NCBI GenBank assembly: GCA_037501455.1 | Contig: CM074865.1 | Location: 7,947,001-8,011,000, forward strand | DNA: 64,000 nt | Direction of reading: 5' to 3' | Source: Lantana camara | Lineage: Eukaryota > Streptophyta > Magnoliopsida > Lamiales > Verbenaceae | Part shown: one piece after another, positions 44,302 to 55,642 of the stretch | How the letters are laid out: each line of letters starts with the position of its first letter | Position numbering within the stretch: the first letter of the stretch is position 1 | Position numbers and translations under genes: made by a program | The notes under the pieces: model-generated | What the model saw: only the letters and a program-made list of their open reading frames with translations | The model's database searches: none | Told to the model about the DNA's origin: nothing

Positions 44302-45911
44302 ATGGAGAGCTTTCCCCCCAAACACAGGTATTAGAAATTTCATCTTTGGAATTCAGTTAATTCAATCATGGATCCCGGACTCTGTCTGTCAATTTATGCA
44401 GTTTTCCTGTTTGCGCGATGTTTTCATGTTTTCTTGGTATGAATTCTTGGAGTGATTATGGAATCTCGGCAATTAGCTTCGGAGCTTTGTGGTAGTCTGT
44501 TGATTGCTCTTAATTGATGCTTGGTTTGAACCCTAGTGATCCAAATTGAATCCCTTTGTGGGTTTAATCGTTTAAGGTGAAGTGGTAGGAAGCCGGGATA
44601 GTCCATATTAGTACGGATTTCTGTATCCAGTGAAGGGTCTCTCGCCTATGTCGTGTAGTTTCCTCGAATGGAATGGCGGTGTAGGAAAGATGAGCTTTTG
44701 GAATGTATGCATAGCTTGCAGTTTACGGTTGATGTGGAATATGAGCTTTTTATTGTTTGCTGCTGGGATGCTCGTTTTAACTGAGATAATACTTCTTAGA
44801 ACTCTTAGTGTTAAGATAGCTCTTTATCCGGCAATTAGTATCATGTTTAGAAATAAATTAAGTGCTGTTTTGAGCTGTGTGTCCTGTGAATTCAAACCAT
44901 AAAGATTGTCCTTGCTTCTTAGTTCTTACTCATCCTTGTGGATTTTATTTGCAGTCATAACAACTTGTGCAACAACTGCAGACGGCCAGGTCACTTCGCC
45001 AGAGAATGCCCCAATGTTGCTGTTTGTAATAAATGTGGTCTTCCAGGGTAAAGCATGCTCTATACTGTTGCCTACTCATTGCACTTCAAACGAAACCTAT
45101 CTAGTAGGGCGAATTTCATCTACTACCTCTTGGTGTATTAACAGGACAGTCCCGCATGTGTTATTAATAATACGAGGTCCTTGACATTCATATTATTAAT
45201 GTCGGAAATTGCAAATCTACCAAAAATAACCCTGCATGTCTGGTGCCATAGGGATGTTTTGGCCTTAAAAAAAATACACCAAAGTAACTTTTTCGTAAAT
45301 ACACCCAATGTCAGGGGTAGTAGATAGAATTATCCCTGCTAATATGTATTCATGTATAATTACACCATTCGTTTCCTAGGCACATTGCATCAGATTGCAC
45401 TTCAAAGGCCCTATGTTGGAACTGTCGCGAACCGGGGCATACAGCAAGCACATGTCCGAACGAAGGCCTCTGCCATTCATGTGGGAAGTCTGGCCACCGG
45501 GTCAGGGAGTGCTCCAATCCTGAGCTGCGACCTGGCGATACGAGGCTGTGCAACAACTGTTTCAAGTCGGGCCATTTTGCAGCCGAATGCACAAATGATA
45601 AGGCATGCAAGAACTGTAGAAAGACAGGCCACATCTCTCGCGAGTGCCAAGAAGACCCTGTTTGCAACTTGTGTAGCATCTCAGGGCACGTGGCGAGGCA
45701 GTGTCCAAAGAGTGATTTTGTCGGAGAGAGGCGTGGTGGGGGCCGCAATGGCGCTTATAGGGATATAGTGTGCAGGAACTGCAACCAGTCTGGTCATATG
45801 AGCAGGGATTGCACGGAACCAGTTATATGTAGGAACTGTGGAGGTCGTGGTCATATGGCGTTTGAGTGCCCTTCTGAGAGGATTATTGAGCGGGGCCCAC
45901 GAAGGTACTGA
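44302..45911 (+). CDS. CCHC zinc-knuckle nucleic-acid-binding protein, At1g75560/CNBP-like
   Basis: Three exons in my model: 44302-44327, 44955-45047 and 45380-45911, GT-AG introns, 651 nt, 216 aa. Nine CCHC knuckles run almost end to end: CNNCRRPGHFAREC, CNKCGLPGHIASDC, CWNCREPGHTASTC, CHSCGKSGHRVREC, CNNCFKSGHFAAEC, CKNCRKTGHISREC, CNLCSISGHVARQC, CRNCNQSGHMSRDC and CRNCGGRGHMAFEC. A short Arg/Gly linker separates numbers 7 and 8. Such proteins bind single-stranded RNA or DNA and act in RNA metabolism. The second and third knuckles straddle or abut the exon 2/3 junction, which supports the splice sites. The Arabidopsis relative, as I recall it, has an Arg/Ser-rich head of about 45 residues; here the first exon gives only MESFPPKHS, so either the head is lost or another first exon exists. 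Confidence 0.88.
45225..45365. mobile_element. possible MITE remnant in zinc-knuckle intron 2
   Basis: Phrases AATAACCCTGCATGTCTGG and TGTCAGGGGTAGTAGATAG, GTAATT-like ends and similarity to 13130-13215 suggest a short fold-back transposon remnant. Boundaries are uncertain. Confidence 0.4.
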
Positions 45912-47157
45912 AATATTGGAAACATCTTATATTGAACTGAGTGTTAGTGAACTGAGTCATGAGGATTATTTCCTTATAGTTTGGTGTTTAACACCTGGTA
46001 CTGTAAAATGTGAAAAGAATGGCATATTTGCCTTATCGAACTACCTCGTTAGTGGTTAAGGTGATTTTGTGAAGAAATTGAGCTGTTAGTTGATTTATGC
46101 GGCGAAAATTCTGTTCGGAATCTAGGGGCTGTGATGTTGCATGAGTTTCGTTTTTCTTCTTATGATCTTTAAGCAGTATAATCATCTTGATAGAAGAGGT
46201 GAACAAACTTTTGGCTTTTTATGCCCTCTGGAGATTTCATTCTGAAAGATATTCAACATTTCTTTTCCAGAAAGAATTTCTCTTCTGTGCAATATTTCTT
46301 GTTTGAGTTCGTTTGATTTTCCCATGTGATAGCAACCTAATAAAGCAACTATGTTAACAGCTGCCAAGTTATGGGGTCCTGGAAATACAATGGAGAGTGA
46401 TGAGCACTCTTCTCTATGATATATCTAACTGTGTTTGGTTGTTGGAAGTTTAACTAATTGCTCTTCTTTTTTACTCTTCCATGGTTGTAGAGATCTGTTG
46501 TTATTTCAAGTTACTGTCCTTGCTGGTGGATTCCGGAATTAGTAAACTCGACTTGGCACGTAAAACCTTAATCTTTTCACGTTCCCTGCTAAATATAAGA
46601 GCTTGAAGAAAATAGATATGAAGTAACATTTTCTAGCTACTACATTTGCTTCTTGGGCTGACACGAAACAAATGTTGAAGCCGGGAAACCAACAATGATC
46701 ATCTTTGGAAAAGAAAAAAAGAAAATGTTGAAGCCGTTATGTTTAAAACTAGAATTTTGATTTCAATGAGAAGTATCAGCCAAAAGAAGAAAAGATCATG
46801 ATCCTGCCATTAAACTTAGCAAATCTCAATTACTAACAGTGATATATTTCTCAATTTTATAAGGTGGATTTGGTGTCAGTGCCCACAAAATCCCTTCTTT
46901 TCTTGCAAGCATAAACAGTTTGCAAGGTCCTAGGTAGGGACAAAGGTGAAGTCCAAGAAATCTGTGTCCCTCATCACAAACTGATTTTTCTTCTTTGTTT
47001 ATGTTAGTTACTGCTATAGCTTCCTTCTCACTGAACAAATCTAACGGTCTATGCATTATTTTATTGTAATTTTTATCCAATATTGCTGGTTTTGGTCGTA
47101 TTTGATTGGCTATAAATTGGTGACACCACTGTGGATACATACCACAAGAACAGCCAA
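45912..47157. other. 3' UTR and spacer
   Basis: It follows the zinc-knuckle stop codon and probably includes its 3' UTR. No recognisable gene. The direct word AAATGTTGAAGCCG occurs twice near 46670 and 46723. The end is the promoter of the glycine-rich protein gene. Confidence 0.6.
47111..47117 (+). promoter_or_regulatory. TATA box of the glycine-rich protein gene
   Basis: TATAAAT lies 41 bases before the start codon at 47158, implying a very short 5' UTR of roughly 10-20 bases. Confidence 0.6.
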
Positions 47158-47700
47158 ATGGAGGCAACAGTACTTCTGAAAAGCTCTTTCTTGATTACAT
47201 TATTCTTCGCTTTAGTGATAGTTAGACTGAGAGGTGATGAAGTAAGTAATGCCACTTCGCTTCCACAAGCAAATGATGAAAAAGCTAACAAGACTTACAA
47301 TGGAGTTGTGGTGAAGAATGACAAGAAAAGAAATAACGGAGGTGGAGGTGGTGGTGGTGGTGGAGGAGGAGGAGGTGGCGGTAATGGAGGTGGAGGTGGA
47401 TATGGATGGGGTTGGGGCGGCGGTGGAGGCGGTGGGGGTGGAGGAGGTGGTGGAGGAGGTGGCGGGCGTGGAGGATGGGGAGGAGGAGGTGGCGGTGGCT
47501 ACTTTTGGCGGTGGGGTTGCAACCGACGACCGGGCAAAAAAGGGCACGTTTTCCCGAGTGAGGACTACAAGATTGGGGAGTTTGCACAATGCATGGTTAA
47601 GGGAAGGTGCAAGGGAATGAGACTGGATTGTCCATTGCATTGTGGAGGGCCTTGTTTCTATGATTGCAGGAACATGTGCAAAGCTCATTGCAGACGCTAA
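47158..47700 (+). CDS. secreted glycine-rich protein with Cys-rich C-terminal domain
   Basis: 180 aa from the ATG at 47158; an upstream in-frame GTG is not a likely start. An N-terminal signal peptide (about 1-26, core SFLITLFFALVIV) directs secretion. A polar linker with N-glycosylation sites (NAT, NKT) leads to a region of almost pure glycine with a few Tyr/Trp (about residues 53-115). The last 65 residues hold nine cysteines spaced in CMVKGRC, DCPLHCGGPCFYDC and MCKAHC words. Glycine-rich proteins of this build are usually cell wall or extracellular; the Cys pattern suggests a disulfide-bonded fold. Exact function is unknown. There is no intron. Confidence 0.82.
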   Translation: MEATVLLKSSFLITLFFALVIVRLRGDEVSNATSLPQANDEKANKTYNGVVVKNDKKRNNGGGGGGGGGGGGGGGNGGGGGYGWGWGGGGGGGGGGGGGGGGGRGGWGGGGGGGYFWRWGCNRRPGKKGHVFPSEDYKIGEFAQCMVKGRCKGMRLDCPLHCGGPCFYDCRNMCKAHCRR

Positions 47701-49001
47701 TTAATTGTATTTTGATCCCTTTTAACTTCTTCTTTATTCAATTCAGACCACAATTTATGGTTTTAGTGCTATTGGGTGCCCAAGATGATTTAATTTTTAT
47801 GAGTTTTTGCTAGGTTTGCATTTTTTGACTGAAAAGAAGTGCTTTTTGTGGAAAAGGGTTGCTGAAACAATCGCTTCTGGAGTGATGCATAACTTTCAAC
47901 TTTCAAGTTTGATCATATCTGCTTTTCTAATATTGTAACATCTGATTATTGTACTACAAAGTTTAAGTGCTTTTTGGTAAATCAAATTATTGCTTCTCCA
48001 TTACAAGATCGTTGGTAGCTAGGATTTGTTGTTTCAGTTTGCATTGATCATTTATTCTTTATATGGTTGGTTATTTGGCCTGATTTAACTCTCCATATGT
48101 GCCCCCTAAAGTGGTTGATATCTCTAGTACACTGACACTTCTAAAAATATTATTTTATTATGTCGTGTTTGTACCGGTATTTTTGTATGAATACATCATA
48201 GGTAGAGACTAATAAGTAAAGATAAATAGTTTAATGAGGCTTGGACAAGAAAACATAAGGGATAATTACTTTTACATACAACTTTCGATTGATACAATTA
48301 CCGATAAAGATCGCAACCGATCATAACTTTCATATTCTGATTTGTGTTTGACTCTACATATTTACTCGACTATCATGATTTTCCACCAAATGATCTAATA
48401 AAAATGTTAAATATAAATGTAAGGAATTAAGAAAAAATTTAAAAAGAGAGTGGTTAGCATGCCAAAATGATAGTGTCGAAGTCGTAATTGTGTTGGAAAA
48501 ATGTTGTCCGGGATAGCTTCTCATGTGCACAAAACTTGGAAGCATCACGAGTCATCATTAATTGAGGTGGAACTATATGTATGTCCAAATTAATTATCAT
48601 TCCAAATACTACAAATATTGAATTTGTTATCTAGATTGATTGAAATAGTATTAATTAAGCTATAAATGTTTTATAATATGTTTATTATATATTGATCCAG
48701 CCAAAATTCGGATCGAGAAGTTCAAGCGATAAATTGGCCTAATCACTTAGAAATTGTAAGATTGAGGGATTTGTTTACCTGGTCGATATCTAAAAAGGAT
48801 AAGAAACCGGTTCGAAGCCAACTGGGGATGGGATGCGATTTTACCTGGATTAACATTCCGACGCTCAAGTTAGCAATCGAATGTAAGATCGAATGTGGTA
48901 GTGGAGGTGGTGATCTTTGTGGGCAGCACTCCAACGGTTAACTGTCTCACTATGAAGGTACATTAAAGGTTTAGTCACTCACTTTCTCTATGAGTTTTGA
49001 G
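47701..49001. other. intergenic spacer
   Basis: Includes the likely 3' UTR of the glycine-rich protein gene. About 48127-48200 is a partial family A MITE (CACTGACACTTCTAAAAATA). The sequence at 48700-48990 and its continuation after 50290 look like one repetitive stretch split by the hAT-type insertion. No gene recognised. Confidence 0.6.
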
Positions 49002-49220
49002 TAGGGCTGCAAACGAGCCGAGCCGAGCCGAGTTTGGTATGAAATAACAAGCTTGAGCTTGAGCTTGATATTTTTTGCCCTGACTCGAGCTCGAGATCGA
49101 GCTTGTCAAGCCTGCCATTTTAGGGCTTGAACTCGGCTCGCCCCTAGCTCGGGATCGGCTCGGGATCGGCTCGGTAAGACTTGAAATTTTTTTCTTTCCT
49201 TTTATTTTTAATAAAATTAG

Positions 49221-49260
<40 letters not shown>

Positions 49261-50282
49261 TGTATTAATTAAATTAAATTAATTAATCATATATATTAAT
49301 ATTATATTATTAAATAACATTTATTAAAATTTTATCACACAAAAATATATAATATATAAGAATATAAATGATTTTTTGGTCAATTATTAAATCTAAATAT
49401 GATATAATATAATATGAATCTATTATAATATATAACATATTTTATACGTTCTCTTATTAGATAATATCGTCATATACATTAGTAAACTAAATATTATTAA
49501 GATTAAAGGTATAATGTATATTTATCATATATATTATGTTAGTAAATAAGGTACATTATTAGCTCATATATTATTAATACACATACATATTTTATTATAA
49601 TATATGATATATAATTACATACTATATCATTAAATCATAATAGTTAGTACCATACATGTTAGTAAATTATATATGTAATTAAGCATTTGACACACAAAGT
49701 TATACATATAAAATACATGAAATATCAAAAACACATGTATACATATATAATATTGATTTAACCTATTAAGATGTATAAGATATAAATAAATATTAGTTTA
49801 ATTATTAAATTAAATACATTATTAGCTCATATATTATTAAGGGACACATATAATACATGATTGATATTAATTTGTTAAACTATATACATTGGTAAATCAT
49901 ATATTTTTAAAATTTTAAGATATATATCATATATACTATATGATATATAAATGTACATTTACATAATACAATATTGGAGTTTGGACCATATATGATTAAT
50001 AAAAAGATTATTTATATGTATATATATTAAAATTTTAATATATATTTACATATAATATAACCTAATATACATATATTATAAAAAAAAAAAACATATATAT
50101 GCCAGGCTCGCGAGCTGGCTCGCAAGCCGCGAGCCTAGGCACATCAGGATCGAGATCGACTCGATGGCGAGATCGAGCTCGTCAAAGCTCGGATCGAGCT
50201 CGTCTAACTACGATCTCAAGCCGAGTCAGCTTGAGCTCGGCTCGTAGAGCTCGCAAGTTGGCTCGGCTTGTTTGCACCCCTA
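49002..50282. mobile_element. 1.28-kb hAT-type non-autonomous element with perfect 8-bp target duplication (family B)
   Basis: Ends are TAGGGCTGCAAACGAGCCGA and GGCTCGGCTTGTTTGCACCC followed by CTA. The target duplication GTTTTGAG is at 48994-49001 and 50283-50290. Subterminal zones are dense in GAGCTCG/GGCTCG words; the core of about 900 bp is nearly all A/T with a (TA)n run near 49217-49253. No transposase. It is a longer relative of 2718-3145. Confidence 0.9.
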
Positions 50283-50711
50283 GTTTTGAGTGGTCACGTG
50301 GGGTCTCCAAGTTGAGAAAAGATCGAGAATTGTTATTAAGTACCTTCGATTATAGCGTGAGTTGGGATGAGGATTCTTGATTATGGGTTGATGTAAGTTG
50401 TCTTCTCGGGCCATAGGTCGAGGAAGGTCACGGGTTTACATGTCCATTAAAATTATGTCACGTCGAAGAGTGGGGCCCTACTATGAGGCATGAACTACGA
50501 TTGGATGGATTTGAATTTGATTAAATTTTGTTAATATATGACGTGGTGAGGACGCGCACCGGAACTGAAAAAGAATGTTGAAAGTGGTCTCAGGTGTCAG
50601 GACAGAGTCTAACCAAATTCAAAACCTCAGAGACATTGTCAATGTTTTCCGACATTTCTCAAACTTGAAAGATCGAAGCTCTCCTCTCCTCTCTCTAAAC
50701 CCTGTAATGAA

Positions 50712-53700
50712 ATGGAGGCCATCAGAAAACAAGCAACCAAGCTTAGAGAACAAGTAGCCAAACAACAACAAGTACTCTCCTCCCTCCCTCTCTCTCGCTT
50801 GCTCAGAAAGTACAATCATCCCTAATTTGATTTTTGCTCTATTTTCTGATTGTTTAATTTGCGTCAGTATTTTCAGCATTCATGTGTTTTCTGTAATATG
50901 GCATGGATTCGGCACTTAATTTCTTGAATAAATTTTGAGAAAAATGTTTCAGGGAGAGATTCTGTTGGGAACTATGTGGAAATGATAGTATATTTGTATA
51001 TATATGTTGTGTTTTTCTGATAATCAGACAAAATCTTTAGTAATAGGAAAATGGAACATGGTAATGTGAAATTCTTGCTCTATGTCTGTAATCTGTATCC
51101 CCTGCTGGCTGCTGTTGTAGCCATCTGTTGTCTTCCAGAGAAATGGAAGGAGTCCAAACTCCAAACTTGTGTATAATTCTTTCTTGATGTGTTAAAGCTA
51201 GAGTCTTCGTGTTGTTGTACGATGATAGTGATTGCGATGATGTTCTTCGTGTTTCGGTCCTGTTTCCCGGTAGGCTGTAAAGCAATTTGTTGGTGGAGTG
51301 GGAGGTTCGGAGAACATAGTATCCGATGAAACTGAACTCCAGCAGCATCAAAAGCTAGAAAAGCTGTATGTATCGACCCGTGCTGCCAAGGCATGTTGAA
51401 CTTTATTCAACTATCCAAGTATTCCTCTTCTGCCATGAACTTTATAGGTCATTTGTATAGTTATAATTTATTTCTTTGTGTCTACCAGCACTTACAAAGG
51501 GACATTGTCCGAGGCGTTGAGGGTTATATTGTGACTGGATCCAAGCAGGTTGAGATTGGTAAATAGCTTGAATGCTTTTTTGTTATTAAATGATTTCTAA
51601 CATGGAAAAGAGGCTACAATTCTCACTATGAAGTTGGTTCCTCAAAGGTACCAAGATGTCTGAGGACAGCCGAAAATATGGCGCTGAAAACACGTGTACG
51701 AGTGGCAGTACTTTATGTAAAGTGGCACTGAATTACGGGAGAGCTCGTGGTCTAATTGAAAAAGAACACGAGAATCTACTAAAATTGCTTGGAACACAGG
51801 TTTGTTTCTCCAACTTTCTTTCCATATTCAGCATAAACATTGTTTCCAATTCACATACCTCCCTTCCGAATTATTTCCACCTTACTTTTACCCCCCTTCT
51901 GTTCATCATTATACGCAGTTAAAAGATATTATATTGCAAAATTCGTGTTAAACTAATTTTCAAATGTTCCTGCATATTTTGATTGTGTTATCGAAGTTTA
52001 GTTATAAGTTTTTCCAGTTTTTTACTTAAATTCCATTGATTGAAAGGGTTATTTATGACTTCAACATTAGAGGAACGAGAGAAACTTCATGTAATTAAGG
52101 GAGGTTAGTGTAATTGTCTTATAATACCTATAACTAATTCAATTTGTATGACTCTCATCAATCATTAGGTTGCAGAGCCATTAAGGGCTATGGTTGTTGG
52201 TTCTCCATTGGAAGATGCTCGACATCTCGCACAGAAATATGATAGAGTGAGACAAGAGACTGAATCACAGGTAATAACTACCTTCGATTCAAAAAATGCA
52301 ATATGATGAATTCTGTTTTACAAACAATTGGAGCACTTTTAATTTGCAAATATCCAGATATTGTTTTGTCTTTTCTTCTTTTACACTTTCCACCCATACA
52401 GGCCATTGATGTTGCCAGACGGCATTCGAGAGTGAGGGAATCAACTGTTAATTCAGACAACATATTAAAGCTGGAAGCTGCAGAGGCAAAGCTTCATGAA
52501 CTTAAATCGAATATGTCTACATTGGGTAAAGAAGCAGCTGCTGCAATGGCTGCTGTAGAAAATCAACAGCAAAGGTTGACTCTCCAGCGATTAATTGTCA
52601 TGGTAATGCATTTAATTTCCCCATCGTTGAGAAAACCTTTTCCTTTCTTTATTTCTTGTCGTGCTGCTTACCTTATCATTTTTTATTTTTTTTTCTAATC
52701 GAAGGTTGAAGCGGAGAGAAATTATCATCAGCTTGTTCTAGATATACTTGATCAGCTCAAGGAGGAGGTATAATCTTTACTCGAGAAAAGATCCGTTCCA
52801 AATTAAGTCATATTTTTATGTCATCTGCCATCCAGATTCCATATTGTAATAGATTTTCTTGTCCATGTGCAGATGTTGTCTGAACGTCAACGTGTTGAAG
52901 CGTCTCCCATTTCAGCTGGAGATAATCCGATCCCTTCACAACCTGCATATAAAGAAGCAGAAGAGCTATTCGCTTCTCAGACGTATAATGGGTCGACTGA
53001 TGGCACGAGTTACTTCTTGGGGGAGGTATTTGATGCTTTGATGATTACGGTCTATAAGAAATAGAGTTAATTGCAGTAAAACCTTGTGTTTAGACTAACG
53101 AGCATGAAAAAACCCAGTCATAAAAAACAACTTCTTAAAACATTTTCTGAAAGGGGAAAATTTAAAATGTACATTAAAAAAAAGCCCTTTTCGTCCGCCT
53201 TTCTTAAAATGTACATTGAAATTACAAAAACTTCCCCTGCCATATCCTAAAATTTGGCCTAATGTGTGTTATTATAGTCACATTAATTTAAAATTAAATA
53301 TAGATCAATAAGTACCAAGGACAAAGTAGGCTATTCATAGAAATACTTAAGACCATGCTATCAAAATTTATCGATCCATATGTAGTATAAATTCCTTGAT
53401 AGAGAAAATTTCTGTAATTTCTCAGACTTCAGGCAAAGTTTGTGTAATTTGGCAAACCACAGGGTATGTTAGTGTAATGATCCCTTAGCCATATCGCAGG
53501 GGTTGGGTAAACTTTGTAAGAAATATATACAATTTTTTTGCAATTTATCCCCTTACTTTCCTGCTTGATAATAACTTCATATACGATATTGAAGGTTGTT
53601 CATCCATACGAAGCTGAGTCCGATGTAGAGTTGACTTTAGCAGTCGGAGACTATGTTGTCGTTCGAAAGGTCCGTTTTGCCATTTTCTTTTCTATACTAA

Positions 53701-54718
53701 ATCTTATATCCTGCTTGTTTTTCAGTAGAGTATCATCCATAGCTAGGGGTGTAAACGGATAATAAACGGATCGGATGTATGATTACCATATCCTTATCCG
53801 TTTATGATTCGGACGGATACGGATAATATCCTTTTAAATCGAATTCGGATAATATCCTTTTTATACGGATACAAGGCGGATTCGGACGGATTCGGATTTT
53901 AATCGGATTTTCAACAATTCAAAATTTGACATAAATTATTTATTTATATAACTTCAAACTTTTAATCAGATTATCAACTATTCATTTATAGATAAATTAT
54001 TTAATAATTATATAACTTTGAATATATATATTTTAGACGAATAGAGAAATAATAAGTATATCTATATAGATCATTTTTATATTTTAGCGAATGTATAAAT
54101 GTGGTGAAATTATAAATTTTATCATATAATTAATTTGAAATATAATACTTTTATTAATAACATAATATATATTAATTATATTATCTCTATATGAATATTG
54201 ACGTGAACATATAGTTACTAATAAAGCCTAAGGTTTTTCTTTAATAAATGCACTAAAAAATTTACTTAATACTAATAATCTATCATACATACACAGTTTT
54301 GTGTATATATTTTAATATAATACGTTATTTATCGGATACGGATTACGGATAAATCGGATAACGGATATATCTAACGGATAATGAAACGGATCGGATGTTA
54401 AACGGATCGGATGCCTTATTACCATATCCTTATCCGTTTATAATTCGGATGTCTATAATCGAATACGGATAATATCCTCTTGAGACGGATTCGGATAATA
54501 TCCTCTGTAAACGAATTCGGATGCGGACGGATATCGGATTTTCGAATATCCATTTACAGCCCTATACCATAGCAACAAATTTAACATGTCTTGGTTTGCA
54601 GGTGACAAACAACGGGTGGGCCGAAGGCGAATGCAAAGGGAAAGCCGGGTGGTTCCCATTCGTGTACGTCGAGAGACGGGAGCGTATTCTTGCAAGCAAA
54701 GTGGCTGAAGTTTTCTAG
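50712..54718 (+). CDS. SH3 domain-containing BAR-like protein, SH3P2-type
   Basis: Ten exons: 50712-50771, 51274-51390, 51489-51558, 51648-51799, 52169-52270, 52402-52602, 52705-52767, 52873-53025, 53595-53669 and 54602-54718. The sum is 1110 nt, 369 aa, with all phases consistent. The N-terminal BAR-like coiled coil (about 1-260) starts MEAIRKQATKLREQVAKQQQ and includes GVEGYIVTGSKQVEIGTKMS and PLRAMVVGSPLEDARHLAQK. A Pro/Ser linker follows and a C-terminal SH3 domain (about 308-365), with the conserved GWAEGECKGKAGWFPFVYVE face. Arabidopsis SH3P1-3 (about 370 aa) act in clathrin-mediated trafficking, cell plate formation and autophagosome formation, binding membranes through the BAR-like part; the same role is inferred here. 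Intron 2 starts with GC instead of GT. Intron 9 contains a hAT-type MITE and intron 8 another MITE. Confidence 0.93.
51391..51488 (+). other. probable GC-AG intron (SH3P2-type gene intron 2)
   Basis: The exon ends at CCAAG and the intron begins GCATGT; the acceptor is TCTACCAG. Joining here gives STRAAKHLQRDIVRG, in frame and matching the family, whereas no nearby GT donor does. GC donors are a known minor class of U2 introns. Confidence 0.8.
53203..53490. mobile_element. fold-back MITE in SH3 gene intron 8
   Basis: The left part has ACAAAAACTTCCCCTGCC and AAATTTGGCCTAATGTG; the right part has GCAAAGTTTGTGTAATTTGG and TATGTTAGTGTAATGATCCC in inverted relation. Same family as 471-766 and 14513-14805. 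Confidence 0.6.
53744..54564. mobile_element. hAT-like MITE in SH3 gene intron 9 (family D)
   Basis: It begins TAGGGGTGTAAACGGATAAT and ends ATATCCATTTACAGCCCTA. Flanks share CCATAGC (left 53737-53743, right 54567-54573), close to an 8-bp duplication. Subterminal zones repeat ACGGATCGGAT and CGGATAATATCC. The centre is AT-rich with no transposase. Confidence 0.75.
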
Positions 54719-55642
54719 TCTTCAGTGTTTCTTCCATGCCCTTAACTGGACATTCTGGTCCTTAATTATCATCTAAATATGTTCTAACATCCTTAATCTT
54801 CTTGCTTTCTACTGTTTGTCTGTTTTGTAACATCTAAAAATGCTAATTACTATGCTAATTGGTTCTCAATTCTGGGAATTTCTCTCTCTCTCTCTTTCTT
54901 TCTGCGAAGAACATCTACTTGACAAAGACACACAATGTTTGAATATTTTCCATGTTATTCATGTGCATTTCATGGCTTTCTTCACGTCATATCAAGTAAC
55001 TGTTGGATATGCTGTGCATATATATATAATTAAATGTTGGAGAATTAATATATATATATGATTAATTGTTGGAGGATTAATCAATAATTATGCAAAGGCA
55101 TATCAAGAGTTGTTTGGAAAATGTGCATTGGTTTTTGTGTCCCACATTGGAAAAGTAACACTAAGTAGACAGCTTTATATATTAAAAGGCTGTATGTGTT
55201 ATTAAATTATGGGACCCAAGAGAGGACTAATGGGCTCACTCGGCCTGTGCACGGGCTCGGGCGAATGTGGCGTTTGATGGCGCACTTTGCACTTCCAGTT
55301 CAAACTTTTTCATTGGGATTGAATTTCAGGTCATTACACCTGAAATTAATCCACTCAAATTCCCATTGCAGTTTTATTTGACCAACACTTGAGAGCTACA
55401 AATAGCTCCTTCTCTCACCTGAAAATATACAACAAAACTCACCTGAATTCTAGCAAATTGCTATTGTCTGAATTCATATTTTTACCAGCTTGACATATAT
55501 CCTAAAATTAAATTGTCTGAAACCTTTAGCAAACTCAAAGAGTAGGGGCGATTAACACTTTAAGGACAGGGACTACCCGTGTCATTTTGATCCCATTTCT
55601 CCCAATTTCTCAACAATTTTAAAGTGTTAATCCGTGAGAAAA
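54719..55642 (+). other. SH3 gene 3' UTR, then probable 5' LTR/leader of third copia element
   Basis: The first 300 bases or so are probably 3' UTR and spacer. From about 55060 to 55640 the sequence looks like the promoter half of an LTR and a leader: GTCCCACATTGGAAAAGTAA, then CTACAAATAGCTCC as a TATA-like site, directly followed by gag. I could not match it to the sequence after pol (from 60195), so the LTR borders are unresolved. Confidence 0.45.

Noticed and set aside
47131..47157. Upstream start for the glycine-rich protein
   Set aside because: The codon is GTG, not ATG, and the signal peptide begins at the ATG at 47158.
46826..47167. 113-codon minus-strand ORF upstream of the glycine-rich gene
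   Set aside because: It overlaps that gene's TATA box and start and has no recognisable domain.
47212..47688. Minus-strand and alternate-frame ORFs over the glycine-rich gene (Ser/Thr, His or Val/Glu rich)
   Set aside because: They are readings of the GGN repeat in other frames; only the secreted Gly/Cys frame makes sense.
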